NCBI GenBank assembly: GCA_951804985.1
Contig: OX638133.1
Location: forward strand, 24,520,963 to 24,584,962
From: Dryomyza anilis
Lineage: Eukaryota > Arthropoda > Insecta > Diptera > Dryomyzidae
DNA: 64,000 bases
Direction: 5' to 3'
Within the stretch, counting starts at the first letter, position 1. Each line of letters begins with the position of its first letter. Positions 36,105-48,384 of this stretch are shown here, one piece after another. A model generated the notes under the pieces. The model was not told the DNA's origin. It worked only from the letters and a program-made list of their open reading frames with translations, and did not search any database. Position numbers and translations under genes: made by a program.

Positions 36105-37778
36105 AATTGATTTAAATCCAATTCTAAAAACTTATAAAATCTAAAAGAAATCAAGAAGTAAACGAAGTGATAAACAGTTAAACGGAAACCTTCTAGATTT
36201 TAAGAATCTACTTATTTAACAAAAAAGTAACTAAGAGCAATTTTTCTTAATAATGCAGAGGTTTCTTTCTCGGTTATCAAAAATGTTGTTTTCTTTAAAA
36301 AATTAAGAGAAAACGTGTTCGTTGAATTTTTGATATTTCGATCTTGCTTTGTCTGTAATATTCGCTATTGTTCTTTGTTTTGCATTGTACGTCTGTCAAC
36401 GTCATCTGTTTGTTAGTGTCTGTCTGTCGATTTGCAACAATTAACTAAGATCAATTAATATAGATATGCAGAGATTATGATCTGCGGTATCAAAAAAGTA
36501 ACTAAGAGCAAATAGTCTTGTATACAGAGTTTAATTTCGTAGCTGAAATAAAAGAAAATAAATTTATCTTATTTTTTATATGGAATTTTATTAAATATTT
36601 ATAAAATAATTATTTATTTATAAAATAAAAAACTATATTATTCAATATGATACATATTTTTGGGTTATATATGGATGCCACAATGCTTTACGAGTTTATC
36701 GCATGATTTTGGAACTGAGTTCATCAAATTTTTTATTACAAATGTATTAAAATTTTATTTTTATTACCACTACGACAGGCTATCAGAATTTGTATCATTT
36801 ATCAGTATAGGTAGCGCAATGTGAAGTCGCGACAGCTTGACCTTTACGTGCAAAAGTCATAACAAATCAGATGTTTACGAAAGAACAACGACATTGACAA
36901 ACAAAAAAGAAAACACTACAAGCCCAATATAAGAAAAAGAAAAACTATTTTATTAGCTTCACAGTGTCCTTAACATTGAAAGTTTCTGAATGCCAGTAGC
37001 AGCAGTAGCGAGTATGTGTTTTATGCATGGCTTATTAGCGGTTTTGTTTTATGATTAATCAATTTTTCAAATAATCCTGTTAACTGACTGCAAACAGAAA
37101 CAAAAACGAATTCTGAAGCGTAAAGTAATATCGTTCAGTACATTAGGTATGTTCTTAGGGTGGTATGTAGTGTATTTATTGGGGGAACAAACAACTGAAA
37201 CTGATTGGGTTCAGTTCACACCCATTTTACGGTGATTGATAACCTGCGCTGCTCAAATTACAATGGTAAAAAAAAATCAAAATCACAATGTTTAGGCAAT
37301 TTTATTAAAAAATCCGTTTTTTTCCGCTAGGAACGTTATGAATAACGTGAAGAACATGTATCGAAATTATGCGCAAGGTATCTCCAAAATATTATTACAG
37401 AAATAATCTATTATTAATACGCAGTAATAATGCTACGAACAATGCAGACGAAATTTGGCATTGACTTTGCAAAAGGATCCCTAATCAGTGCGTCTTTGTT
37501 ATGTAGCTGGAAGCGGTTAACTTTCAATGTTAGATAGGTTTGGGAACGTTCTACCGCAAAGTTTAACCTTGTTATAACCTTGCGTTGCAATGCATCTGAT
37601 TATGTTTTAAGAAATATGCATTGTCTGTAAAAATACATAGTAATAAATTTGTTCATTTAAAAGGTAAAAATAATAATTCAGAATTTTTATAGTTTGATAT
37701 ATTAAAAAAATACTAAAAAACCATATATAAAATGGAAGCAGTTTTTAAAGTATTCCGATAACATAGTAGAATTTTACC
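36105..37778. other. No gene; one 20-bp direct repeat
   Basis: 'AAAAAAGTAACTAAGAGCAA' occurs at about 36222 and again at about 36494. A further GTCTGTCTG-like patch lies near 36420. No coding region is seen. Confidence 0.45.
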
Positions 37779-39596
37779 CAATACGCTGTAAAAAAAAGGG
37801 TCACGCCCAAACATAATCTTGCAGGTATAACATATTTTAATGTTTGAGCTTCAGATAAACATAATTATAATTGCCTGATAAGTTCTTTAAAAACTGTGCA
37901 CGGAAATATTTTGATATTTACCCTTAAAATGGGTTATATTCATACAGAAACATTACATAATTCACCGACATAATTCAATTTTGACATGGTGCAGTAAAAT
38001 TTAGCTCTGATTCCGAAAATGGCATCAGTTGTGGCTCTAATTTTTTGAGATATAGCCAATTTTTCAATTTCCCAATATTTTGGTCTTCTTTTATTTTTAG
38101 AATTTCAACAAAAGAAATTAATGAAATTATCTTTTCGATATTAGACGCAGAAAACCTTGCGCCACCAAATAAAAATTTGTTTTTATATGTGAAAATATTT
38201 GCTTGCGAGATATAAACAAAATAAGTTCAAAATTTTTCAAAACAAAAATTTTATGAATGAAAAATGTTTTTAGATAATGTATAAAAATGCTAAAAATTAT
38301 TTTTATGCCATGATATGTAGCACCATGTATTCTTTTTAAATTCTCATTTAAGAAAATAAAATACGACTTTTAGTTAAAAAGTTATAATTACTCGATTAAA
38401 TAAGGCCATTTTTTTTTAGTTGTTAAATTTAAATTTTCTGATTTTGTAAATGTTGAAGATTTAAATATATCAAGTAAAAAAATATTGTATTTATTTAATA
38501 TTGTATTTATAACTTTTTAACCAAGAGTCGTAATTTATTTTCTTAAATGGGGTTTTAAAGAGGATACTTTACGCAACATAGAAGTTCATAAAAATAATTT
38601 TTACATTATTGTCCACTAAATAATAACGTATTTTATTACCAAAATGTTCATCTTTTTGAACAAATTTGAATTTATTTTGCTTATATCTCGCAAACCAATT
38701 TTTTCACGCATTAAATAAAATTTTTGCACTGTAGCGCAATATTTTCTGCGTCTAATAAATATCGAAAAGATAATTTCATTATTTTCTTTTGTTGGAATTT
38801 TAAAAATAAAAGAAGACCAAAATAATGGGAAATTGAAAAATGGGCTATATCTCAAAACTTTGAGCCAATTTGACAAAACTGATGCCAATTTCGGAATCAG
38901 CGTCACAAATGCATCTAATATTTGCTGCAAGTATGGCAGTGTTATTATTATACACATGTTTTGTAACTACCTGAATATAAATATGTTTCCAGAGAAACCT
39001 ATTGTTGTGTCAATTCAAATGTCAGTATGTTGCTCATAAACAAATATCTATTTAAATAACATACACCTGAATGTACAAATTTTTGGAATACATTTTAGAA
39101 TTTATTAAATTTTGTATTTATTTAAAATTAAATTATTGAAACTCTCAAAAAAAAGATTGTTATAAATGCTTGTAAATGTGCATAACAAATATATTTTTCT
39201 GTTGATGAAGATGGAAGCATAACTCAACATGCAACTTTCATCAATATTAGTTCTGGCAACACAAAGGCATCACAAGCATTTACGTATTGCATTCCACTTG
39301 TACCACATATGAGTAATACGTGCACTCGCAGAACATTCTTTGTCTGATGCCTTTAACTCGCTTGATTAACATTATGTTTAAAAAACGCACGGCAAATGTT
39401 TTTCATTGGCAGAAAATTTAAGTAAACTTTTAATTAAAATTTCATTTTAATTTCTACTTGTTTTTAAACATTATTATGCTTGGCAAGCTTAATTTTATTT
39501 AAATGCAATAAAAAGTTATGTTTATTTTGAAACATAAATATGGTTAAATTAACTGGGCAATATAATTATGTTTACATAAACATGAAACTAACAACT
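37779..39596. mobile_element. Foldback element N, diverged relative of L
   Basis: The left end 'ACGCTGTAAAAAAAAGGGTC' then 'CCCAAACATAAT' parallels the left end of L. An internal hairpin has arms 37996-38390 and 38506-38930 ('ATTCCGAAAATGGCATCAGT' against 'ACTGATGCCAATTTCGGAAT'). The right end near 39570-39596 matches an internal left position ('AACATAATTATA', 'TTGCC'), so the right terminus is missing. Confidence 0.6.
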
Positions 39597-39599
39597 AAA

Positions 39600-40060
39600 A
39601 AAACAAAAAGAGCAAACAATAAAACAACATCGAAGGCAAAACACAAATAAAATAGAAACTAAAAAAAACCCAATATCAAAAGAAAATTTTAAACATAAAA
39701 AACAATGTCAAACGAAAATGTCAAAATCAATAAAATGCAAAAATTAAAGAAAAAAACTAATAAGAAAAATTTAAAGACAAAAAGAATAAAAAACACGTAT
39801 TCAAAAGCCAAAGCACACCAAAACGGAATCAAGGATTCCACATCACAAGAAAAACACAAAAGCACATCATCCAAAGCAAAATCAAATAACGAATAAAAAA
39901 TAAAATAAAAGCAAAAAAAACACAAAAAAAAACGTTTGAATTTCAAAACTTTTTTGTTTTTTTGTTTTTTGTTATTGTCAAATGTCAAAAGGCTGATTTC
40001 AAGTTTAAATTAAATTTTTAATTATCTTTAACATAGTGTCTAAACGAGCCATCATTCAAA
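39600..40060. other. A-rich low-complexity tract
   Basis: AAAAACACAAA/AAAGC-like sequence similar in composition to the A-rich part of the Helitron-like copies. The Lys-rich (39705-39896) and Phe-rich (39689-39988) frames are composition artefacts. Confidence 0.5.
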
Positions 40061-40066
40061 GACATA

Positions 40067-40283
40067 CAACCAGAAAAAACTACCCTCAAATCCCATTAAA
40101 ATTGGTCAATAGGACAATTATTGATTTAATAGTATACAAATAATAAATATTTTCATATAAACTGAAGCAATGTCATGGTATTTTCTAGTATTTAATGCTA
40201 TTTTCCGATTAAAATAATAATTTATCCTATTGACTATATTTAATAGTAAAAAAACTATTGTCTATATAGTATTTTTTTCAGCA
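40067..40283. mobile_element. MITE family C, copy 2
   Basis: Degenerate TIRs (CAACCAGAAAAA; TTTTTTTCAGCA), interior as in the 50965 copy, flanked by TA. Confidence 0.65.
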
Positions 40284-40426
40284 TAACAAACAAAATCACC
40301 TTGTTGGTTGAGCATTGCATAGCCAATAAATGTCAATGTCGACACAAATAAATTTAAAATTTTCGAAATAAAGATAACAAACTATTTTTATTGTACATCT
40401 ATAAATGGATGCTTCCATTTTGCCTA

Positions 40427-40584
40427 ATAGTATAGACAAAATAAATCTTTTCATATAAACTCCATGTCAATGTCATGGTATTTTCTAGTATTTAATGGTA
40501 TTTTCCGATTAAAATAATAACTTATCCTATTGACTATTTTTAATAGTAAAAAACTATTGCTTATATAGTATTTTTTTCTGGGTG
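40427..40584. mobile_element. MITE family C, copy 3 (one end lost)
   Basis: The right half with TTTTTTTCTGGGTG followed by TA is present. The left part starts at an internal 'AATAGTATA' position. Confidence 0.65.
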
Positions 40585-40827
40585 TATTATGTATGCTTCG
40601 ATTTTGCCTACTATTCAAATTCCAAAGACACTCCATTGAAAAAAATCCGAATTTATAGTTCGTGGCAAGAAGAAATGACAAGTCATAGAAAGCAAGGCAT
40701 AAATGGCGAGCCATTTGTAGTCTCCACGAGTCATCATGTTAGCTTGCCATATGTTATGTCATAACGGATGGCAGGTGTAGACCTCGTGTAATGGGCGTTT
40801 TCAAAATATCTGTTTAAAAATGAACCA

Positions 40828-41199
40828 CACCCAAAAAAAAAATCATGGTAAATTGATAGTATTTCAATAGAAAAACAATAATTTATACCATTAAAATTGG
40901 TCAATAGGATGCGTCCCATTAGTTCAGTAATATTGAAACTGTTAATACATTGTGATATTTTTATTACCATAAGAAAGACCTATACAAATTTAATGATACG
41001 TATTATTAATTTTTATGGTATAGTCGAATTACATTTTCCTAATAATTTATTAAAACAAAAATGTATTTTAGTTAATTTATTGTATAAATTATTTTATTTA
41101 AATGTCGAAATTGAAATTGATTTAAAAACTATTAATACCTGAACCATAAGCTCAAAGGTCGTACCATAAAGTACTTAATGGTACATTTTCTTCTGAGTG
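40828..41199. mobile_element. MITE family D, copy 1
   Basis: The left end CACCCAAAAAAAAAATCATGG and right end CATTTTCTTCTGAGTG, with interior 'GATGCGTCCCATTAG', match the longer copy at 63082-63933. Family D shares its TIR type with family C. Confidence 0.65.
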
Positions 41200-41444
41200 T
41201 ACAACTCTAATTCGATTTCACTATCAATAGTTTATATCTGTTTGTCATATACATTTTATTTACATAAGTGGCAAATTATTTAACCGAAAAAGCATGTTAC
41301 AATTATAACTATAACCTAAGTACATATATTGTCAATTTGTTCAAAAATTATGCACAGAATTGTGCATAAATTAGTTCTCGAAATATCAAAATGATGATAA
41401 AAGGCAATAGACATATTTACAAAACTGAATATTGTTGTTGCATC

Positions 41445-42166
41445 TAGGGATGTCCAAAATACATCGATATTTTATAAACACTCGATATATTGCTTCGATA
41501 CATCGATGTTTTTCAATGCAATATAAGCCTCAGAAACTATTGCATACATCGATGTATTTTTTCGATATATTATTTCGATTATTATTTATGGAATTCTATT
41601 TGAAATGAAAAATAGTCCAGTGGTTAGTGCGTTGGACTGCGAGCCGAAAGTCCCCGGTTCAAGCCTGGACTGGGGCTAACAACATCTTTTCATAGAAACA
41701 TTTTTCTTTACCGCGCTACCTCTCGGCAGTAAATGGCAAACCTACGAGAGTAAAACGTTGCCTATGAAAAGCTCTCACCCGCCGTTCGGATTCGGCAATA
41801 AACTGTAGGCCCCACCACTTTGAGTACAAATATAACACGCAGAGCACAAAATGGTAGGAGAGCTCGGAGTTAGTTCTTAGAGAACTATAGTGCCAAACTA
41901 TTATTATTATTATTACCATTTGCTGCATACATGGTTTTTCTCAAAATGACATGACACTTTTGATTCCCAACGCCTTAATTATTTTTTATAATAAGAAAAT
42001 GTTTCATTTTGGTTATTTGACATAAAAATAAAATCTTCATTAAAATTACCTAATAATTTTTCATGCGATGCATAGAAAACATCGATGTTTTTGTTCGATA
42101 CATCGGTAAACATCGATGTAACGCATCGACCAAAACATCGATATTTTTTTCAGAAGGACATCCTTA
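41445..42166. mobile_element. hAT-like non-autonomous element with 8-bp TSD
   Basis: TIRs TAGGGATGTCC and GGACATCCTTA are flanked by identical 8-bp duplications GTTGCATC (41437-41444 and 42167-42174), the hAT signature. Subterminal DNA is dense in 'ACATCGATGT' words. A SINE sits in the middle. No transposase is encoded. Confidence 0.85.
41612..41916 (+). mobile_element. tRNA-derived SINE, copy 3 (longest)
   Basis: The head has 'TAGTCCAGTGGTTAGTGCG' (A box) and 'CGGTTCAAGCC' (B box). The body has 'TTACCGCGCTACCTCTCGGC' and 'AACCTACGAGAGTAAAACG'. The tail is 'TGCCAAACT(ATT)n'. It lies inside the hAT-like element and so inserted after it. The very 5' bases of the tRNA head are missing relative to copies 1 and 2. 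Confidence 0.85.
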
Positions 42167-42169
42167 GTT

Positions 42170-43084
42170 GCATCACCTAAATATGCCGAGAAACAAATTC
42201 ACAAATTTATGTCATTTTAAATTCGAAATATTAAATTTTAATTAATTTACTGCCAAAAATGACAGTAAATCGATTACAATATCATTCAAACCGGAAGTTA
42301 ATTACATTTTGTTGATGAAAACGAAAATATTTAACGGAAAGTAAATTTTCTATAAATTTTTAAAATTTTATTTTGTTTTTGATTCCTTTAAATGAATTTG
42401 CATAAATTAAAAGTTGAACATAATTATAAATGAATTTACCTTCGTGCCTGTAATTCATTACTGTGATATTTTAATTCAAATTCAGTGTAAAATTTGTGAT
42501 TAATAGGTAATTAAAGCTCTATAATAGTTTTAGTTATCGGGTGAGTACGAGTTTGGATAAATTAAAGCCTAAACTAAATTGAACGAATTTTCATTTGTAA
42601 AGTTTTCAATTAGTAAAGTCCGTAACAATCGATTATAATAATTATTATCTGCCGACAAATTTTTGTTTAATTTTAAATTTTGTCAAATGCAAACATATGC
42701 TAAATATACATTTTCTTAAATTTTGTATACAATTTATAATTTTTATAATTTGAAATATTGAATGCGTAATATGCTTAATAAACGTATAATTCAGAGGGTA
42801 GCGCCATTAAAGCCTACCATCGTTATAACACCCTTGCGGCATTTTACCGTATGAAATGGTTATACATAAATTCAAGTTATCCTGATTATTTTGGTAATAC
42901 CACATGGAAATGCCTGCAACAATTACAAGTTATTCTGTTTATTTTGGTATTACCACATGAGGACGCCATCGGACGTACAACGGAATGTTTACCATGATGA
43001 TACATGAAATTTACAAATTTTTCAAGAAATAATATTTTTGCTTGCATTGTTTCATAGTCTAGTTTGTCATGTTTATAATACAAA
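42170..43084. repeat. No gene; 55-bp-spaced direct repeat at 42870-42960
   Basis: 'CAAGTTAT', 'CTG' and 'TTATTTTGGTA' followed by 'ACCACATG' occur twice. The rest is AT-rich DNA. Confidence 0.45.
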
Positions 43085-43255
43085 TTTATATACAGAGTGT
43101 CCCGAATGATCAGCATTACATCCTGAATCGATTTGGAAATGTCCGTTTGTCTGTCTGTTCAAATCATGATTACTGAAAAACTAGAAGAGCTAGTTCAATG
43201 AAACTTCTAAATTAGATTGATTGGTTTACTGTGACCTGTGAACCGAATACATTTG
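43085..43255 (+). mobile_element. DINE-1/mini-me-like fragment
   Basis: 'GATCAGCATTACATCCTGAA', GTCTGTCTG and 'ACTAGAAGAGCTAGTTC' match subfamily 2. Confidence 0.6.
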
Positions 43256-43510
43256 TGACCTGTGAACCGAAATAATTTTACTACACCATGTATTGAAAAT
43301 TCGTTCTCTACATATTGCACAAACTTGTTGTTTTAATTTGTTGTTTCTCGATAATGGCAAATATTTGAAAAAAGCCAACATGTTGTCATTTTGTTTTCGT
43401 TTGACATGGTCAATGAAAATTAAAATTTTGGACAGTTTCAGCGTAGCAACAATGTTCACAAAAAAAAAAAATATCATGCAAAATGAAATAATTAAAACCA
43501 AGCATTGCGT

Positions 43511-43862
43511 ACACAGAAAAATAATCGACGTACATGTAGCAACCAATATTAATTGCATTCATTAATCAATCCAGCAATAAAATTCGCTAATTTAATGAAA
43601 ACATTTGCTATTCTTCGTTAATCATCAATTTCTTTTGCTATATGAATATTTGAACGTCAATGCAGCAAATTAATTAGTCGGCGCAGTTTCAGCAATTATT
43701 TCTGCTAAAACTGCGCCGACTAAATTATTTGTTGCATTGACGTACAAATATTCATATATGCGAAAGCAATTACTTTTATAGCGAAGAATACAAAACGTTT
43801 TCATTAAATTAGTGAATTTCATTGCTGGATTGATTTATGAATCCAATTAATATTGGTTGCAA
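43511..43862. mobile_element. Foldback MITE U
   Basis: The left end is 'ACACAGAAAAATAATCGACG'. The arms (about 43530-43690 and 43703-43860) are inverted, meeting at 'GCGCAGTTTCAGCA'/'TGCTAAAACTGCGC'. The right terminus has lost its last 20 or so bases. Related sequence is at 45540-46225 and a left end is at 13297. Confidence 0.7.
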
Positions 43863-43866
43863 AAAA

Positions 43867-44370
43867 TCCATCTTTTTGATAAAAACTGACACATATGTCA
43901 CAATTTCGACAAATTGTCACTACAATTTTGACACTTTTAAACATATTTGGAGTGCAATCAGTAAAATCAAATAATTTTACAGCAGGAAACTTTAGTGTGG
44001 ATATCACTACAGATCTCTATAATTGTAATTTGTAGCAAATTTGTTTGGGTGTTAAGCTATTTGATATCGAACGTTTACATACAAAAAATATGATTCAATC
44101 AATCCCATCATGATTAATGCTCCCACCTGTATTTCAACCTTAGAAAAAAAATGTTTTCAAAATTATTTTATTTCAGTACAATTTTTTTTTTTTTTTTTTT
44201 CAAGTGAAACATTTCATGAGAGGGCTAAATAATAAAAATAAAAAAGATTTTATATTCATATTTTAAGTTTTTGATCCATATTTTAAGTTTTATGATCCAT
44301 ATTTATATAGTCCATAATCCATACATATTTTCTTTGTGTTTCGTCCATATATTTGTTAGTCCTGGTCATA
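43867..44370 (+). repeat. Dispersed repeat T, copy 1
   Basis: It matches 48385-48860 in the same orientation: 'TGATAAAAACTGA', 'AACATATTTGGAGTGCAATC', 'AAAAAATATGATTCAATCAA', 'TCCATAATCCATACATATTT'. It starts immediately beyond element U. The family is unrecognised. Confidence 0.7.
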
Positions 44371-45539
44371 ACTAAAAAAAAAACGATTTGACAGAAAACG
44401 CTTTTAATATTTTCAATTGACTCTCACCTTGCATATGTTGATTATGGAATAAACATCTCAAATGCATTTGAAACCCACTTCAAAACTTTAATTTTATTTC
44501 AAGACATTTACTGTCGCCGAATCGTTGCTTGGAAATCATATGTATGTGTTGCTCACAACAACAAAGCACCAAGTAGTGTCAAAACAAAACACAAATAAGA
44601 CGTAGTTGTAGTGAAGATGTGCAATTAAAATACAAATACTGAAATGAACTGCTTATGACACTGAACATTTTATTAAACATTTTAGTTAAAATTCAAAAAG
44701 TTTTTTATTTATCGAACAACATTTTTTTCATATTTTTATTTTTTTCAAAAAAAAAAAACTTTTTTGTTGAGTATATTGCTTTTCGAACAATGCGTTGTTT
44801 TTGTCGTAAAAACAATATAAATATCGACAACCACATTACTGCCGTCGAACGCCCAGCGGCAGATTTGTTGTTGTTTTCAATGTTCCTCCTCTCACTCGTT
44901 GCGCTCACTCACTGCACTCGCCGTACTTGTTGAACTTTCAGAGACAGTAATGTCATTTGGTTTTGTTTTGTACTTTACCTCAATCAACAAATGTCGATGG
45001 AGAGACTGCACTATAATACTGTAGACTTCCATTGCAAAATGTATTCAATACTGTAGAGTGCAGTGTGCATATTTTGCAAAGGGAATTTCAAAAACATTTG
45101 TACAGATGTCTAGTATGGGACATATGAAATGAAGTAATGGCATATTCTCTTCTCAAGGTATGAATACGAATTTTTTACACAAGATGTAACATGATAAAAC
45201 GGATAATTCAGCATCATTAACTTAAAATTCGTGTTTTTTTCAATTATGACACTATTGTAGTAAATGTTGAAAGCTTTTAACCTTCATGTAGGGTTGCCAG
45301 ACGTCCACCTTTGAGAGGATTGGATGCCAACTAATTGAGTTTAAAATTAAGTATTATATACTTCCTATGTATTTTTTCATGAATGTAAAATACTAACCAC
45401 TGGCTAGTCTCAATTTCCAATAAACATGTGCCCAAATGTTTCAAAACGTGTTATTTCCTTAGTGTTGTTTACGGATTATGAAACCGTTTTTGTCTAAGAC
45501 CTTCAACCATAGCAACGTGAATAGTGCAATTGTAATGCA
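44371..45539. other. No firm gene; less AT-rich patch at 44830-45070
   Basis: The patch contains a 'CTCACTCGTTGCGCTCACTC' stretch and inverted 'CTGCACT'/'AGTGCAG' words at about 45007 and 45057. It could be regulatory DNA. The open frames at 44655-44933 and 44705-44908 overlap on opposite strands, and neither has a motif. Confidence 0.3.
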
Positions 45540-46225
45540 CAGAAAAAAATAATTCGTAAATATAACAAAAAATGTACATCAATACAATTACATTTTTGCT
45601 GAAACTGCGCCGATTAAATTATTAACTGCATTAGCGTACACATCCTTCATATTAGCAATCGTATTTGCTGGCAACAGTTGTTTTCACGAAGCGCTGATGG
45701 TGTGTATATTCGCTTAATTTGGTGTGTGTATTTGCTTAAATTGGTGTGAAATGTAAAAAAAAAATATTTTTTTTATTAAATTAGATATATTTTTTATTTA
45801 ATATTTATTATATGCATGTTTTTTTAATTTTAATTATTTTACTTACTCACGTTGTTGTTCGAAGTTAGAACCACGTTCACACGTAACCAATAGAGCTATA
45901 TATAGTGAAAGGAAATTAACACAAATAAGAGAGAAAATATCAAAGTTGAAGTCATTCGAACAATGTGCCGAAAAACGTCCCAACGAACCGAATAGGCAAG
46001 CACGCGTCCATCAAACGAATATAAAATAATATCGGCTGCAAAGTTGTAGTTGCTTTAAAACTGTGTAGTTGGTGATGGTGAGTATGCTGTATATTACATA
46101 TACACCAACCCATAGCATATACACCGACCGCAATTTTTTAGTAACTACGAATAGCAAATGTGTTCACTGAATTACAGCAATTAATATCTGTTGCTATATT
46201 TAAGTCGATTATTTTTTTCCGATCA
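45540..46225. mobile_element. Element U relative, diverged and enlarged
   Basis: Left 'ACAGAAAAAAATAATTCG', internal 'TGCTGAAACTGCGCCGATTA' and right 'GTCGATTATTTTTTTCCG' correspond to element U. About 45680-46120 is extra sequence in the middle. Confidence 0.5.
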
Positions 46226-46459
46226 AAAAATTTAATAAAATATTGCACAACTCGATTTAAGGACGTTTTCGTTTCGCCTCCTGTAAAATTTGATTTTTCT
46301 TGGTTGCAATCTTTTGACTGTAAGGTATAGGTATACCATCAAAATCTAAATTTCAGAAATATGTGAACTTGAACCCTTTTTATATTTATTTTAAATCATT
46401 TGATTTAATTTGAAATCATAAAAAAACGACTATTTGAACTTATAGAGTATTATTTTATC

Positions 46460-46465
46460 TTTATT
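46460..46465 (-). terminator. Polyadenylation signal AATAAA
   Basis: AATAAA on the minus strand, about 90 bp beyond the stop codon of the peptide gene, in an A/T-rich 3' flank. Confidence 0.5.
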
Positions 46466-46553
46466 TTTATTTTTTTAATTATTACTAAACATAGAATCGA
46501 GCACAATTTCTAATTATAACATTAGAAAAAATATTTTAAGAACATTGCAATTT

Positions 46554-46851
46554 CTAACCGACAATATGGAAATTGTTGGGATCAATCAAGGTGGCAGCCT
46601 CCTCGGGATAGTGCACAGAGCTGCCGCCAAGTTTCTCGTACTCCGCTGTAAATACGCATATTTTATATTATATTATTTTGCACACAATTGACATTGCTGT
46701 CTCGAGACATACCAGTAATTTTTGCGATAATAGTCTTGGCATCCAAAAGAACAGTGGGAACAGGAGCTGGAGCACGTCCATTGATGGCCGCACAGCTTAC
46801 CATGCAGAGGCAGACAGCCAGCAAAAGTGCAACCAATAAGAATTTCGACAT
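46554..46851 (-). CDS. Small secreted peptide, 76 aa, two exons
   Basis: Exon 1 is 46851-46713 and exon 2 is 46645-46554. The 67-bp intron has GT (46712-46711, 'GTATGT') and 'TTTACAG' (ending 46646). Without splicing the frame runs into the intron. Spliced, it gives 76 residues and a TAG. Residues 1-21 are a textbook signal peptide: MSKF, a Leu/Val/Ala-rich core, then a Ser-Cys-Ala type cleavage site near residues 20-22. The mature part of about 55 residues has no cysteine, a Pro-rich start (RAPAPVPT), a helical-looking middle and an acidic, hydrophobic C-terminus ending in HIVG. It should be secreted, for example into haemolymph or gut, but I do not recognise the family and do not assign a function. 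A TATA box and poly(A) signal flank it. It is single-copy in the window and not inside any element I can define. Confidence 0.78.
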
Positions 46852-46966
46852 TTTCGACAGTTAGTTTGCAAGAGAATAAAATGCTCAATAAAATGTTCAC
46901 GTTTGCCAAGACCTGACTCAGAAATAACTTGAAAGCAAATAGTAGCTGTTCTGCAAATATTTTCGT

Positions 46967-46974
46967 TATTTATA
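46967..46974 (-). promoter_or_regulatory. TATA box of the secreted-peptide gene
   Basis: TATAAATA on the minus strand, about 116 bp before the ATG. It predicts transcription starting near 46940 and a 5' UTR of about 90 bases. Confidence 0.55.
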
Positions 46975-46979
46975 GTCAA

Positions 46980-48384
46980 AAAATATGGTTCTCACTAATG
47001 CTATAGAATTTCGCTATTTTCTATTTTCAGCGTATCTTGCCAAACCACTTTACTACGAACGCAACAAAAAACTTAAATATTAATAATAATTCTTGTTTTT
47101 TGTTTCTTTTTTCTTAAATTCCATCAACAAATTACACAAAGAATGTTTTTATCATTTTTTTCTATCTACAGTAATTATACTAAATACTACATAAATTAGT
47201 ATTATTTGTTTTTGATTCAATATTTGCCGCTTTCTTTGTCACTATTTTTAAATATTCGAATTCTACTACAAATGGCAAATATTAAACGGTCATCATTGAA
47301 AAACACAAATTTGTTTTAATTTACATAAATTTATGCTGTATTTTGTTATGATTTTTGTTAAATACGCGGACAGACAAAGTTCATTGGTCCATAAAAAAAC
47401 TCGATCGCGTATTTTCCCAACATAATTTGTCACACAAATTATAATCAGCTCACAAAAATATGCAAATCTTTTAATTAACATAAATTACGAAACAACAATG
47501 AAGAAAGTAAAATTTACGCAGCACTTTAGATCCGTCTTTTATACAAATATTGCGTTCTTTTTAAGATATTTTGTTTTTTAAATAAATTTATTTTTTGAAT
47601 GTTTATTAGTTGCTCTATATTTATTTTTATTTTTATATGTGGTAAACAAGATTTGTTAAATACACATTTAAAAATAGTTGACGGTAAGTGATTTGCGGTT
47701 AATTTCATTCAAATTGTTTCCCTACTTCGGTCAAGGGCTGGTACACTTGTGTAGCTGTAAATCGAACACAATAATAAACATAAATCTTCTGCCAAGTTCA
47801 ATTCATCCCTTGGGCCAGTGCACCTGCACAAACATGTGGATAAAACAAGCCAAGTTCGCAATCAAGTTATTCGCGGAAATAAAACAAACACATTTCGTGG
47901 CTGTTGTTGTACCATAAAAAGTTTGTGTTGTGTGCGGAAAACGCCAATAGATGGGCATCTCTGCTTTAAATAACAATATGAACTCTGCTGGCTGGTGCAT
48001 GTTTTTACAGTAGAAATACTTAAAGAAAACGTATGAATAACAGAACATTCCGAGACCTAGTTGGCGGTGTACTCATTTTGTGTGCACATTTAATATTTTC
48101 CCCATGTCAGTTGTCAGTGTACAAATTCTATTCGTTTTCATAATAAATATGCAGTTTAAGCTATTTGTCTACTTTCTTCTACTTAAAATTTAAAAAAGGA
48201 AAAGAGCAATACTAAGAGCAAGATTACCAAGAGCAAGATTACCAAGAGCAGGATTACACGTATTGGCTTGCTTTTAAAAATGATCATCACAAGGGCTCGA
48301 GTTTATATGTATTTGCATATTCAATATTTAAATACATATTATACGAATTTTTCGGTAATAATACATATATTTGAATAAATGCAT
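46980..48384. other. Non-repetitive flank of the peptide gene, no further gene seen
   Basis: 47690-48120 is less AT-rich than most of the window and carries no repeat I can match elsewhere. It could hold regulatory DNA or an unrecognised exon. Opposite-strand frames at 47678-47917 and 47803-48048 overlap and show no domain. Confidence 0.35.

Noticed and set aside
39689..39988. Lys-rich plus-strand and Phe-rich minus-strand frames over the same DNA
   Set aside because: Low-complexity A-rich sequence gives open frames on both strands. No motif is present.
46663..46851. Unspliced 62-residue reading of the peptide gene
   Set aside because: The last 16 residues come from the intron. Splicing at GTATGT/TTTACAG gives a better frame with a downstream stop.
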